Shown here one piece after another: positions 25,507 to 34,984 of a stretch of DNA of 64,000 nt. The position numbers and the translations under genes were made by a program. The notes beneath the pieces are model-generated. The model was given only the letters and a program-made list of their open reading frames with translations, was not told the origin of the DNA and did no database searches. The stretch's first letter is position 1. Each line of letters begins with the position of its first letter. This DNA is from Methanofollis ethanolicus (GTDB lineage Archaea > Halobacteriota > Methanomicrobia > Methanomicrobiales > Methanofollaceae), in the NCBI RefSeq assembly GCF_001571385.1, contig NZ_BCNW01000001.1, positions 2,519,470 to 2,583,469 on the forward strand, given 5' to 3'.

Positions 25507-26655
25507 TTACAGGGGAGAGATCGATCGCAGCCTCATCACCGTCTCCTTCATCGCCCGGCCGACGAGAGGCACGTCCTCCGTCGAGTTCGACCGCCCAAGG
25601 CTCATCACCACCGAGCCGTGGGCCTCCTCGTGCTTGAGGCCGATGGCGATGAGCACATGGGACGGCTCCAGCGTCCGCGAGGTGCAGGCCGAACCGGTCG
25701 CCACCTGGATGCCGAAGAAGGTGTCCAGGTTCAGGAGGATGCTCTCCCCCTCGATCCTCGAAAACCTGAAACTGGCGTGGTTGGGGAGGCGGAAGTCAGG
25801 GTGGCCGGTGAGATAGGACTCCTCGATCGTCAGGACCTCCTCGATCAGGCGGTCCCGGATCGCCTTTTCCCGTGCCATCTCGTCCTCCATCTCCATGGCG
25901 GCAATGCGTGCCGCTTCCCCCATCCCGGCGATCGCAAACACGTTCTCGGTCCCCGACCGCAGGCCCTTCTCCTGGCCGCCGCCGGGCATCACGGTCTGGA
26001 CCTTCACGCCCGGCCCGATATAGAGGGCCCCCGCACCGCGCGGTCCGCCGAGGTCGTTGCCCGAGAGGGTGAGGAGGTCGATCCCGTCCTCCTGCACGTC
26101 GATCGGTATCCGGCCCGCGGCCGCCGTGGCGTTGACGTGGAGGTACGCCCCCTTCTCGTGCACGATCGCGGCCGCCTCCCGGATCGGCTCCACCGTCCCG
26201 ATCTCGTCGTTCGCATAATGGACCGAGACGACGGTCGTCTCAGGCGCGAGGTTCTCCTCCAGGAAAACGAGGTCGACGACCCCGTACCGGTCCACGGGCA
26301 CGAAACCCAGGTCGAACCCCTGCTTCTGGAGGTCCCTGGCCGGGTTCAGGACGGAGACGTGCTCGATAGCACTGACAAGGATGCTTTTTCCTTTTTTCCG
26401 GTTCCTGAGGGCCGTCCCCCTGACCGCCAGATTATTGGACTCGGTGGCGCTGCCGGTAAAGACGATCGTGGACGGCGTTTCGGCATGGACCAGGGCCGCC
26501 ACCCGCGCCCGGGCCTCTTCCACCGCCTGCTTCGCAGAAAGGCCGAGCGCATACAGGGACGACGGGTTGGCGTACTCCTCCTTCAGGTACCGTCCGGCAA
26601 AGGCAAGGGCACGGGGGTCGACAGGAACAGACGACGCATGATCCAGATAGACCAT
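25507..26655 (-). CDS. iscS: IscS/NifS-like protein lacking the PLP lysine
   Basis: A 382-residue cysteine desulfurase homologue that keeps the fold motifs. NPSSLYALG is at about 30-38, IEHVSVLN includes His99, RSGTEN is at about 233-238 and TGSACTS carries the catalytic Cys324. However, the PLP site is altered: the lysine motif SGHK is SGND, so Asp201 replaces the lysine and Asn200 the histidine. HVDAVQA has become HVNATAA, so Asn175 replaces the PLP-binding Asp and Ala178 the Gln. It is therefore unlikely to be a PLP-dependent desulfurase. An Archaeoglobus IscS with a similar Lys-to-Asp change has been described. It sits in one operon with TusA, DsrE and IscU. Confidence 0.9.
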   Translation of the reverse strand: MVYLDHASSVPVDPRALAFAGRYLKEEYANPSSLYALGLSAKQAVEEARARVAALVHAETPSTIVFTGSATESNNLAVRGTALRNRKKGKSILVSAIEHVSVLNPARDLQKQGFDLGFVPVDRYGVVDLVFLEENLAPETTVVSVHYANDEIGTVEPIREAAAIVHEKGAYLHVNATAAAGRIPIDVQEDGIDLLTLSGNDLGGPRGAGALYIGPGVKVQTVMPGGGQEKGLRSGTENVFAIAGMGEAARIAAMEMEDEMAREKAIRDRLIEEVLTIEESYLTGHPDFRLPNHASFRFSRIEGESILLNLDTFFGIQVATGSACTSRTLEPSHVLIAIGLKHEEAHGSVVMSLGRSNSTEDVPLVGRAMKETVMRLRSISPL

Positions 26656-26666
26656 CCTCCCCTCCC

Positions 26667-27026
26667 TCAGAAGGTCATCACCGCGTCGGCGTCCAGGGCC
26701 AGGTCATTGAGAGTCGCACCGCCGGCGATGGTCCCTTCAGGGATGAAGTCTCCCCTCGGAACCCCGAGGAGCTGCGTGCTCTGCTCGCAGATGTAGATCT
26801 TCACCCCCGCGTCGAGCGCCTGCCGCATCGCCTCCGCAAGCGTCGGGAAGGCCCCGATCCGGATCTTTTCGGCCTCTCCTCTCCTGACCGCGGTGATCCC
26901 CTTGATCATGAAGAAGATCGCCGCCTCCACTCCCATCGCGGCGGCTGTCGCCCCCAGGATAAAGGGGGCGTACAACCTCTCCGGCGTGTCTGTCCCACTT
27001 GTCTGGACATAGAGTATCTTTGCCAT
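26667..27026 (-). CDS. DsrE-family sulfur relay protein
   Basis: A 119-residue DsrE-like protein. It begins MAKILYVQTSGTDTPERLY and carries a conserved Cys in KIYICEQSTQLLG, the likely persulfide carrier. Proteins of this family pass sulfane sulfur between partners such as TusA. It lies 10 bp downstream of tusA and 11 bp before iscS, so these genes very probably form one operon. Confidence 0.88.
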   Translation of the reverse strand: MAKILYVQTSGTDTPERLYAPFILGATAAAMGVEAAIFFMIKGITAVRRGEAEKIRIGAFPTLAEAMRQALDAGVKIYICEQSTQLLGVPRGDFIPEGTIAGGATLNDLALDADAVMTF

Positions 27027-27035
27027 TTTTCCGCC

Positions 27036-27296
27036 TCACTTCGTCCTCCTGATATAAAACATCAGAATCCCCTCGTCTTTTTCGAACTTCACGATCTCAT
27101 GGCCGGTCCGCTTCGCCCACCGCGTGATGTCCTCCTCCGCGGCCGGGTCGTCGGCCTCCACCTTCAGGACCTCGCCCACCCCGATCTTCTCGATCTCCTC
27201 CTTCGTGCGGGCGATCGGCACCGGGCAGTAGAGGCCGACGCAGTCGAGTTCGCGGGCAGGCCTGACCTCTTCGGTCGCACCTTCTCCAACACCCAT
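27036..27296 (-). CDS. TusA/SirA-family sulfur carrier
   Basis: An 87-residue-class protein (86 plus stop) with the TusA signature DCVGLYCPVPIART: the Cys in CPxP carries the persulfide. A beta-alpha-beta fold follows, ending in LMFYIRRTK. I start at the ATG at 27296 because GGGGA lies 8 bp upstream; a further in-frame ATG at 27332 gives a Gly/Pro-rich stretch unlike the family. First gene of the TusA, DsrE, IscS, IscU, HxlB operon. Confidence 0.9.
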   Translation of the reverse strand: MGVGEGATEEVRPARELDCVGLYCPVPIARTKEEIEKIGVGEVLKVEADDPAAEEDITRWAKRTGHEIVKFEKDEGILMFYIRRTK

Positions 27297-27532
27297 GACA
27301 CCGTCCCCAGGTTCACCCGTCGGTGGACGCACGCACAGATATAGTTTGCCCGGAGGAGTGGGGCGACTGCGGACTCAGATCTCATGGAACCGCTCTCACT
27401 CGTTCAGAGAAAAGTCGGACGCAAAGACAGGAGAACAAATCACGTGCCGGCACGCATACAGGAAATCCAACACACGATCCGTAACATTTTCGCAGATAAT
27501 AAATTTGATGGGGACGCCCCAATCTGGAAAAT

Positions 27533-27543
27533 ACTATATATTA
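27533..27543 (+). promoter_or_regulatory. TATA box of giant surface-protein gene
   Basis: ACTATATATTA, 20 to 30 bp before the TTG start at 27563. No Shine-Dalgarno sequence is visible, so the mRNA is probably leaderless. Confidence 0.5.
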
Positions 27544-27562
27544 TTACATTGATTTCATAAAA

Positions 27563-30500
27563 TTGAGTTATAAACGGAATAAAATTCCATTCAAGTCATT
27601 CTATCTGATCATTGCAACATTCCTGTTGCTTGTGGGCATGGCAAGCGCGGCGGCCCCGACCGCGGACTTCACCGCAGGCCCGACCGCGGGCACGGCACCT
27701 CTCGCCGTCTCCTTCACCGATCACTCCACCGGCGACCCGACCGGGTGGGCCTGGTTCTTCGGCGACGAGGACTACACCGAACCCTGGACTGAGGTGACCG
27801 GCAGCGCCGGGTGGCCGGCATGCGATAGCTCTGCGGCGGCCGCACTCCCGAACGGCCACATCCTCGTCATGGGCGGCACGGATGACAACGGGTATCCTCA
27901 GAACGACACCTGGCGCTCCACAAACGGGGGCGAAACCTGGACAAAAGTGAATGCAAGCTCTGGATGGACGGGACGCTACAACCCTGCGGCGGTCGCACTC
28001 CCTGACGGCAGCGTCATCATCATGGGCGGCATGGATGTCCACGGGTATCCTCAGAACGACACCTGGCGCTCGACAGACGAGGGCACAACCTGGGAGCAGT
28101 TACCCAACGCCACCTGGACGGGACGCGAGGGCTCTGCCGCGGTCGCACTCTCCGACGGAAGCGTCCTCGTCATGGGCGGGTATTATGGATACCCGCAGAT
28201 CTATCTGAACGACACCTGGCGCTCCACAGACAAGGGCGCAACCTGGGAGCAGTTACCCAACGCCGGATGGTCGGCACGGGAAGGCATGAAGGCGGTCGCA
28301 CTCCCTGACGGCAGCGTCATCGTCATGGGCGGCGGATATGGTGGATACCCGGAGACATGTCTGAACGACACCTGGCGCTCAACAGACGGGGGCGAAACCT
28401 GGACAGAAATGACCGACAGCGCCGGATGGACGGCACGGTACGGCTCTGCCGCGGCCGCACTCCCTGACGGCAGCGTCATCGTCATGGGCGGGTATGACGG
28501 GTATTCTGTCTCCGGTGACCCGATCAATCTGAACGACGTCTGGCGCTCCACAGACAGGGGCACAACCTGGGAACAGTTACCCAGCGCCAACTGGACGGCA
28601 CGGTACGGCTCTACCGCGGCCGCACTCCCTGACGGCAGCGTCATCGTCATGGGCGGCGCGGGGAGCCCAACCAATCTGATGAACGACGTCTGGCGCTTCC
28701 AGCCGGAAGGGTCGAATGAGCAGGACCCGAACCACACCTACGCAAGCGCCGGGACCTACACCGTCACCCTCCAGGCGTACAACAACGACGGGGCCATGCG
28801 GGCGACTGAAAACATCACGGTCCCCGTCCTGATCGCTCCGACCGCGTCCTTCACCGCAGACCCGATTTCGGGTACCGCTCCCCTCACCGTCACCTTCAAC
28901 GACACCTCGGCAGGCAAACCGACCGGGTGGTCATGGAACTTCGGCGACGGCATCATCGCCACCGGGCAGAACCAGACCCACACCTACGAGGATGCAGGCA
29001 CCTACACCGTCTCCCTGACCGTCGAGAACGGAGCAGGCACGAACGCATCCTCGCAGGCGATCACGGTCCTGCCCCCGCCCCCCACAGCAGCATTCACCGC
29101 CGACCCGACCACGGGCACGGCACCTCTCGCCGTCTCCTTCACCGACACCTCGGCAGGCGACCCGAGCGGGCGGGCATGGTTCTTCGGCGACGAGAACTAC
29201 ACCGAGGCCTGGACCGAGGTGACCGACAGCGCCGGATGGTCGAAACGGTTCCGCCATGCGGCGGCCGCACTCCCCGACGGCAGCGTCATCATCATGGGGG
29301 GGTGTGATGGCTCGAACTATCTGAACGACACCTGGCGCTCGACAAACGGGGGCGAAACCTGGACCAAGGTGAACGCAAGCGCCGGATGGACGGTACGCGA
29401 CGGCCATGCTGCGGTCGCACTCCCCGACGGCAGCGTCATCATCATGGGGGGGTGTGATGGCTCCGGAAACTATCTGAACGACACCTGGCGCTCGACAAAC
29501 GGGGGCACAACCTGGACCGAGGTGAACGCAAGCGCCGGGTGGCCGGCACGCGACGGCCATGCCGCGGTCGCACTCCCAGACGGCAGCGTCATCGTCATGG
29601 GCGGGTATGATGGCAACAACTGTTTGAACGACACCTGGCGCTCCACAAACAATGGCAAAACCTGGGAGCAGGTACCCAACGCCAACTGGACGGCACGCTA
29701 CGGCTCTGCCGCGGTCGCACTCCCCGACGGCCACGTCCTCGTCATGGGCGGTGACTCCGGGAACTATCTGAACGACACCTGGCGCTCCACAGACGGGGGC
29801 ACAACCTGGACCGAGGTGAATGCAAGCGCCGGATGGTCGGCACGAAAATACCTGGCGGCGGTCGCACTCCCTGACGGCAGCGTCCTTGTCATGGGCGGGT
29901 ATGATGACTCCTGTAACGATCGGAACGACGTCTGGCGCTCGACAGACGAGGGCGAAACCTGGGAGCAGTTACCAGACGCAAACTGGACGGAACGCGAGAG
30001 CCATGCCGCGGTCACGCTCCCTGACGGCAGCGTCATCATCATGGGCGGGTGCTGGTATGATGGCGATAAGAACAACTATCTGAACGACGTCTGGCGCTTC
30101 CAGCCGGAAGGGTCGAACGAGCAGAACCCGACGCACACCTATGAGTCGGCGGGCACCTACACCGTCACCCTCCAGGCGTACAACGACGGCGGGGCCACAC
30201 GGGCGACCGGAAACATCACAGTCGCCGTCCCGGTCGCTCCGACCGCGGCATTCAATGCAACCCCGACCGACGGCAACGCTCCTCTGACGGTGAACTTCAC
30301 CGATAACTCGGTCGGCGACCCGACCTCGTGGTCATGGAACTTCGGGGACGGCACAAACTCGACCGGGCAGAACCAGACCCACACCTACACTGTTCCGGGA
30401 ACCTACACGGTTTCCCTGAACGCGAGCAACGCCCACGGGTTCAACGTCTCCACGGTCACCGATGCCGTCCGCGTCCTCCCGGCGCCGGTGGCAGGGCTCA

Positions 30501-33346
30501 CCTTCACTCCCACCGACGGCAACGCTCCCCTGACGGTGAACTTCTCCGACAGCTCCACCGGGAACGTCACCGCCTGGGCGTGGGACTTCGGGGACGGGAC
30601 AAACTCGACCGAGCAGAACCCGAACCACACCTACACTGTTCCGGGAACCTACACGGTTTCCCTGAACGCGAGCAACGTCTACGGGTTCAACGTTTCAACC
30701 GTTTCCGATGCGGTTGCCGCCCTTGCTCCGCCGGTGGCAGGGTTCACCTTCACTCCCACCGACGGCAACGCTCCCCTGAACGTCACCTTCTCCGACAACT
30801 CCACCGGGAACGTTACCGCCTGGACGTGGAACTTCGGGGACGGCACAAACTCGACCGAGCAGAACGCAACGCACACCTACACTGTTCCGGGAACCTACAC
30901 CGTCTCCCTGAACGCGAGCAACACCTACGCGTTCAACGTCTCCACGATCGCTGAGGCCGTCCGCGTCCTCCCGGCACCGGTGGCAGGGTTCACCTTCAAT
31001 CCCACCGAAGGCAACGCTCCCCTGACGGTGAACTTCTCCGACAACTCGACCGGGAACGTCACCGCTCGTCTCTGGGACTTCGGGGACGGTACCACCTCAA
31101 TTGAGCAGAACGCAACGCACACCTACGCTGTTCCGGGGACCTACACCGTCTCCCTGAACGCGAGCAACACCTACGGGTTCAACGTCTCCACGATCGCCGA
31201 TGCGGTTGTCGCCCTTGCTCCGCCGGTTGCGGGTTTCACCTTCACTCCCACCGACGGCAACGCTCCCCTGAACGTCACCTTCACCGATAACTCCACCGGG
31301 AACGTGACAGCCTGGGCATGGAACTTCGGGGACGGCACAAACTCGACCGGGCAGAACCCGAACCACATCTACACTGTTCCGGGAACCTACAACGTCTCCC
31401 TGAACGCGAGCAACGCCCACGGGTTCAACGTCTCCACGGTCACCGATGCCGTCCGCGTCCTCCCGGCGCCGATCGCTGGATTCACCTTCACCCCAACCGA
31501 AGGCAACGCTCCCCTGAGCGTCACCTTCTCCGACAACTCGACCGGGAACGTGACAGCCTGGGCGTGGAACTTCGGCGACGGCACAAACTCAACCGGCCAG
31601 AACCCGAACCACACCTACACTGTTCCGGGAACCTACACCGTCTCCCTGAACGCAAGCAACGTCTACGGGTTCAATGTCTCCACGGTCACCGATGCGGTTG
31701 TCGCCCTTGCTCCGCCGGTGGCAGGGTTCACCTTCACTCCCACCGACGGCAACGCCCCCCTGAACGTCACCTTCACCGATAACTCCACCGGGAACGTGAC
31801 AGCCTGGGCATGGAACTTCGGCGACGGCACCACCTCAATTGAGCAGAACCCGAACCACACCTACGCAAGCGCAGGAACCTACACGGTCTCCCTGAACGCA
31901 AGCAACGCATACGCGTTCAACGTCTCCACGATCGCTGAGGCCGTCCGCGTCCTCCCGGCACCGATCGCTGGATTCACCTTCAATCCCACCGAAGGCAACG
32001 CTCCCCTGAACGTCACCTTCTCCGACAACTCGACCGGGAACGTGACAGCCTGGGCGTGGGACTTCGGGGACGGTACCACCTCAATTGAGCAGAACCCGAA
32101 CCACACCTACGCAAGCGCGGGAACCTACACGGTTTCCCTGAACGCAAGCAACGTCTACGGGTTCAACGTCTCCACGATCGCTGAGGCCGTCCACGTCCTC
32201 CCGGCGCCGATCGCTGGATTCACCTTCACCCCAACCGAAGGCAACGCTCCCCTGAACGTCACCTTCTCCGACAACTCCACCGGGAACGTGACAGCCTGGG
32301 CATGGAACTTCGGGGACGGGACAAACTCGACCGAGCAGAACCCGAACCACTCCTACGCAAGCGCGGGAACCTACACGGTTTCCCTGAACGCAAGCAACGT
32401 CTACGGGTTCAACGTCTCCACGGTCACCGATGCCGTTCACGTCCTCCCGGCACCGGTGGCAGGGTTCACCTTCACCCCAACCGAAGGCAACGCTCCCCTG
32501 AACGTCACCTTCTCCGATAACTCCACCGGGAACGTGACAGCCTGGGCATGGAACTTCGGGGACGGGACAAACTCGACCGAGCAGAACGCAACGCACACCT
32601 ACACTGTTCCGGGAACCTACACCGTCACCCTGAACGCGAGCAACACCTACGGGCTCAATGTTTCAACCGCAAACATCACCGTCTCAAGCCCCTCATCCCA
32701 TAGCGGCAGTTCCAGCGGGGGTTCTTCCAACCTCGCTGCCAGATCGGCGAGCAACATCCCGGCAGGCGGGGACGCCTCCCTGACGTTCTCAGGTCAGGCC
32801 ATCTACGGGATCGGCGTGACGGCCGGCGAGAGCATCCCCAATCTTCTGGTCACGATCGGAGAGAGCAGTCTGCCCTCCAACGTGACAGCCCCGGCCGAAA
32901 CGGTCTATGAATACGACGAGGTGACACTCTACCACACGACCGACGATGCGATCGAGAGCGCCTCCCTCCTCTTCACGGTCCCAAAGACGTGGCTGGAGGA
33001 GAACAACCTCGACCCGGCTGACGTGGTGCTGTACCGCTACCACGACGGCGAATGGCAGGCCCTGCCCACCGAAGCCGCCAGTGAGGACGCGACCTCCTGG
33101 CACTTCTCGGCACAGAGCCCTGGCTTCTGCCTCTTTGCGATCGGCGGAGACAGGACGACGCCCGCCGCGGTCGAAACCACGAGTGCCGGCGCACAGGCAG
33201 GGACGACCGAAACCACCCAGCCGGTGACGACAGTCGAAACGACCTCTACCCCAACTGAGGCTGCAGAGCCCTTCCCCATCACGCTCCTCATCTGCGGGGC
33301 GGCAGTCCTCATCGTCACGGCCTTCGTCCTCAGGAAGAGGGGATAA
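27563..33346 (+). CDS. giant surface protein with PKD domains and two inserted Kelch propellers
   Basis: A 1927-residue secreted protein. Signal peptide about 1-30 (FLLLVGMASA). The first PKD domain (about 32-69) is broken by six Kelch-like blades (LPDGSVIIMGG...NDTWRST) and resumes at about 383 (DPNHTYASAGTYTVTL). A complete PKD domain follows (about 426-506). Next is a second split PKD with six blades inside (about 508-890), then ten tandem 82-residue PKD domains (about 892-1709). The C-terminus has a PGF-pre-PGF-like domain (about 1725-1861), a Thr-rich linker and a final helix (PFPITLLICGAAVLIVTAFVL) with basic tail RKRG. No PGF motif is seen, so anchoring may be by the helix alone. Probably an adhesin or cell-wall component. 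The start is TTG because no other start precedes the signal peptide. Confidence 0.9.
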   Translation: MSYKRNKIPFKSFYLIIATFLLLVGMASAAAPTADFTAGPTAGTAPLAVSFTDHSTGDPTGWAWFFGDEDYTEPWTEVTGSAGWPACDSSAAAALPNGHILVMGGTDDNGYPQNDTWRSTNGGETWTKVNASSGWTGRYNPAAVALPDGSVIIMGGMDVHGYPQNDTWRSTDEGTTWEQLPNATWTGREGSAAVALSDGSVLVMGGYYGYPQIYLNDTWRSTDKGATWEQLPNAGWSAREGMKAVALPDGSVIVMGGGYGGYPETCLNDTWRSTDGGETWTEMTDSAGWTARYGSAAAALPDGSVIVMGGYDGYSVSGDPINLNDVWRSTDRGTTWEQLPSANWTARYGSTAAALPDGSVIVMGGAGSPTNLMNDVWRFQPEGSNEQDPNHTYASAGTYTVTLQAYNNDGAMRATENITVPVLIAPTASFTADPISGTAPLTVTFNDTSAGKPTGWSWNFGDGIIATGQNQTHTYEDAGTYTVSLTVENGAGTNASSQAITVLPPPPTAAFTADPTTGTAPLAVSFTDTSAGDPSGRAWFFGDENYTEAWTEVTDSAGWSKRFRHAAAALPDGSVIIMGGCDGSNYLNDTWRSTNGGETWTKVNASAGWTVRDGHAAVALPDGSVIIMGGCDGSGNYLNDTWRSTNGGTTWTEVNASAGWPARDGHAAVALPDGSVIVMGGYDGNNCLNDTWRSTNNGKTWEQVPNANWTARYGSAAVALPDGHVLVMGGDSGNYLNDTWRSTDGGTTWTEVNASAGWSARKYLAAVALPDGSVLVMGGYDDSCNDRNDVWRSTDEGETWEQLPDANWTERESHAAVTLPDGSVIIMGGCWYDGDKNNYLNDVWRFQPEGSNEQNPTHTYESAGTYTVTLQAYNDGGATRATGNITVAVPVAPTAAFNATPTDGNAPLTVNFTDNSVGDPTSWSWNFGDGTNSTGQNQTHTYTVPGTYTVSLNASNAHGFNVSTVTDAVRVLPAPVAGLTFTPTDGNAPLTVNFSDSSTGNVTAWAWDFGDGTNSTEQNPNHTYTVPGTYTVSLNASNVYGFNVSTVSDAVAALAPPVAGFTFTPTDGNAPLNVTFSDNSTGNVTAWTWNFGDGTNSTEQNATHTYTVPGTYTVSLNASNTYAFNVSTIAEAVRVLPAPVAGFTFNPTEGNAPLTVNFSDNSTGNVTARLWDFGDGTTSIEQNATHTYAVPGTYTVSLNASNTYGFNVSTIADAVVALAPPVAGFTFTPTDGNAPLNVTFTDNSTGNVTAWAWNFGDGTNSTGQNPNHIYTVPGTYNVSLNASNAHGFNVSTVTDAVRVLPAPIAGFTFTPTEGNAPLSVTFSDNSTGNVTAWAWNFGDGTNSTGQNPNHTYTVPGTYTVSLNASNVYGFNVSTVTDAVVALAPPVAGFTFTPTDGNAPLNVTFTDNSTGNVTAWAWNFGDGTTSIEQNPNHTYASAGTYTVSLNASNAYAFNVSTIAEAVRVLPAPIAGFTFNPTEGNAPLNVTFSDNSTGNVTAWAWDFGDGTTSIEQNPNHTYASAGTYTVSLNASNVYGFNVSTIAEAVHVLPAPIAGFTFTPTEGNAPLNVTFSDNSTGNVTAWAWNFGDGTNSTEQNPNHSYASAGTYTVSLNASNVYGFNVSTVTDAVHVLPAPVAGFTFTPTEGNAPLNVTFSDNSTGNVTAWAWNFGDGTNSTEQNATHTYTVPGTYTVTLNASNTYGLNVSTANITVSSPSSHSGSSSGGSSNLAARSASNIPAGGDASLTFSGQAIYGIGVTAGESIPNLLVTIGESSLPSNVTAPAETVYEYDEVTLYHTTDDAIESASLLFTVPKTWLEENNLDPADVVLYRYHDGEWQALPTEAASEDATSWHFSAQSPGFCLFAIGGDRTTPAAVETTSAGAQAGTTETTQPVTTVETTSTPTEAAEPFPITLLICGAAVLIVTAFVLRKRG
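30236..32690 (+). repeat. ten tandem 246-bp PKD-coding repeats
   Basis: Ten near-identical units of 82 codons (246 bp), starting with the 'AGFTFTPTDGNAPL' motif, lie head to tail inside the giant gene. Repeated DNA strings such as 'cgctcccctgaacgtcacct' recur in most units. Differences are few and alternate between units (Asp/Glu in TDGN or TEGN, TVPG or ASAG in the next strand), which points to unequal crossing-over or gene conversion. Confidence 0.9.
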
Positions 33347-33436
33347 AAAACCACATCTTTTTTTCGCGGCACAGACCCGCACCCGATGATCCCGTGCCGC
33401 CGTGCTCGGGGTCCGGTGGGACAACCAGAACAGGAA

Positions 33437-33478
33437 GCCCTGTACCGATCCCCTGTCGCCCTGTACCGATCCCCTGTC
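33437..33478 (+). repeat. 21-bp direct repeat pair
   Basis: The 21-bp unit (GCCCTGTACCGATCCCCTGT plus C) occurs twice without a gap in the intergenic space after the giant surface-protein gene. An overlapping 'CCCTGT...ACAGGG' palindrome follows. No function is evident; it may assist termination. Confidence 0.6.
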
Positions 33479-33558
33479 ATACAGGGACATACCCTGGACA
33501 CCAGGGATGGCCTTTCAAAACGGTCAGGGAAGCGACAGAAAAAAAGAGAACCCGTCCC

Positions 33559-34215
33559 TCATGTCGGGACGGCGAACTTCTTCTCGATCTGGTTGGCGGC
33601 GATGGTCGTCACCGTGACCAGGAAGAGGTAGACGACCGCGATCACCGCAAAGGTCTCGTTGAAGAGGAAGTACTTCGTCGCCACCAGTTTTCCGGCCCCG
33701 GTCAGTTCGATGGCCGTGATCATGAACGCGAGTGAGGAGTACTTGATCAGGTAGATGAACTCGTTCGTCATCCCCGGGATCGCACGGCGGAGGGCCTGCG
33801 GGAGGATGATATACCGGATCGACTGCCAGCGGCTCATGCCGAGGGCCTGGGCGGCGATCATCTGTCCTTCCTTCACCGAGAGGAGGGCGCCCCTGATATA
33901 CTCAGAATTATAGGCCGAGTTGCAGAAGACGAACCCGATCACCGAGGCAAGGATGGGAGAGAGCCTGATCCCGATAGAGGGGAGGCCGAAGTACAGGATG
34001 AAGAGGAGCAGGAGGAGCGGACAGCCCTTGATGAAGGCGACATACCCCCGCAACAGCAGTGAGAGCCAGCGGCCCCCGTAGGTTCTCCCGAGGGCGACGC
34101 CGATCCCGAGGATGGCACCGAAGGGCGCCGCTGCCACGATCAGTTCGAGGGTCACGATCAGCCCTTCGAAGAGGGCCGGCAGGAGGATCGTTGTCAGAAA
34201 GACGAAGGTGTCCAT
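33559..34215 (-). CDS. polar amino-acid ABC transporter permease (copy 1, distal)
   Basis: A 218-residue HisM/GlnP-type permease with about five transmembrane helices. It has the EAA loop conserved in this class (NSEYIRGALLSVKEGQMIAA and GMSRWQSIRYIILPQALRRA), where it contacts the ATPase. It is the last gene of ABC operon 1: substrate-binding protein, permease, ATPase, permease. A close paralogue is at 38278-38946. The pair of permeases should form the heterodimeric channel for a polar amino acid. Confidence 0.92.
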   Translation of the reverse strand: MDTFVFLTTILLPALFEGLIVTLELIVAAAPFGAILGIGVALGRTYGGRWLSLLLRGYVAFIKGCPLLLLLFILYFGLPSIGIRLSPILASVIGFVFCNSAYNSEYIRGALLSVKEGQMIAAQALGMSRWQSIRYIILPQALRRAIPGMTNEFIYLIKYSSLAFMITAIELTGAGKLVATKYFLFNETFAVIAVVYLFLVTVTTIAANQIEKKFAVPT

Positions 34216-34226
34216 TTTCTCGCCGT

Positions 34227-34982
34227 TCAGTCCCCGTTATAGTCTCTGAACTTCCCGATGAAGTTCTTCGTTCTCGTAAACGCCGCGTCGTTCAGGAGTT
34301 GTGCGGGCGTCCCCTGCTCCACGACCTTCCCGTGCTCCATGAAGAGGACCTCGTTTGCCACCGACAGGGCGAATCCCATCTCATGAGTGACGACGAGCAT
34401 CGTCATCCCCTGGCGTGCAAGGTTCTTCATGACCTCGAGCACCTCGCGGGTCAGTTCCGGGTCAAGGGCCGAGGTCGGTTCGTCGAAGAGGATCACGTCG
34501 GGGTCCATCGCAAGGGCGCGGGCGATCGAGACGCGCTGCGCCTGGCCGCCGGAGAGTTCGGCAGGATAGTGGTCGGCCCAGTCCTCCATGCCGACACGCC
34601 GCAGTTCCGCAAGGGCCTTCTCCCGCGCCGACGCCGCGTCCATCTTCTTCACCTTCAGGAGTGCGACCTCCACATTCCGCACCGCGGTCAGGTGGTCGAA
34701 GAGGTAGAAGTTCTGGAAAACCATCCCGATCTTCTGCCGGAAATAGTTGATCCGGGCGCCGGAGTTCGTCACCTCCTCGTCGTTCAGGAAGACGCGGCCC
34801 TGGTCGGGCAGGGTCAACTGGTTGATGCACCGGAGAAGCGTGCTCTTCCCTGTGCCCGAAGGCCCGATGAACACCTTCGTCTCCCCTTTCCGCACAGCGA
34901 AGGAGACGCCCTTCAACACCTCACGGTCGCCATACGCCTTGTGGATCTCCTCGACGCGGAGGATATACTTGTCTGCACCCAT
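34227..34982 (-). CDS. polar amino-acid ABC transporter ATPase (copy 1)
   Basis: A 251-residue GlnQ/HisP-type ATPase with Walker [10 protein letters not shown], signature [15 protein letters not shown], Walker [13 protein letters not shown] and switch VTHEMGFA. Its first 211 residues are identical to those of the ATPase in the second operon, and its DNA is nearly identical from 34331 to 34984. After residue about 211 the two diverge sharply. It lies 11 bp after its partner permease in the operon. Confidence 0.95.
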   Translation of the reverse strand: MGADKYILRVEEIHKAYGDREVLKGVSFAVRKGETKVFIGPSGTGKSTLLRCINQLTLPDQGRVFLNDEEVTNSGARINYFRQKIGMVFQNFYLFDHLTAVRNVEVALLKVKKMDAASAREKALAELRRVGMEDWADHYPAELSGGQAQRVSIARALAMDPDVILFDEPTSALDPELTREVLEVMKNLARQGMTMLVVTHEMGFALSVANEVLFMEHGKVVEQGTPAQLLNDAAFTRTKNFIGKFRDYNGD

Positions 34983-34984
34983 TT

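Noticed and set aside
25135-26796. A 553-residue open frame antisense to iscU and iscS
   Set aside because: Shadow of GC-rich codons. It covers two well-supported genes and shows no motif.
30236-32690. Regularly spaced repeats that could suggest a CRISPR array
   Set aside because: The units are 246 bp, coding, contiguous and translated into PKD domains. There are no spacers.
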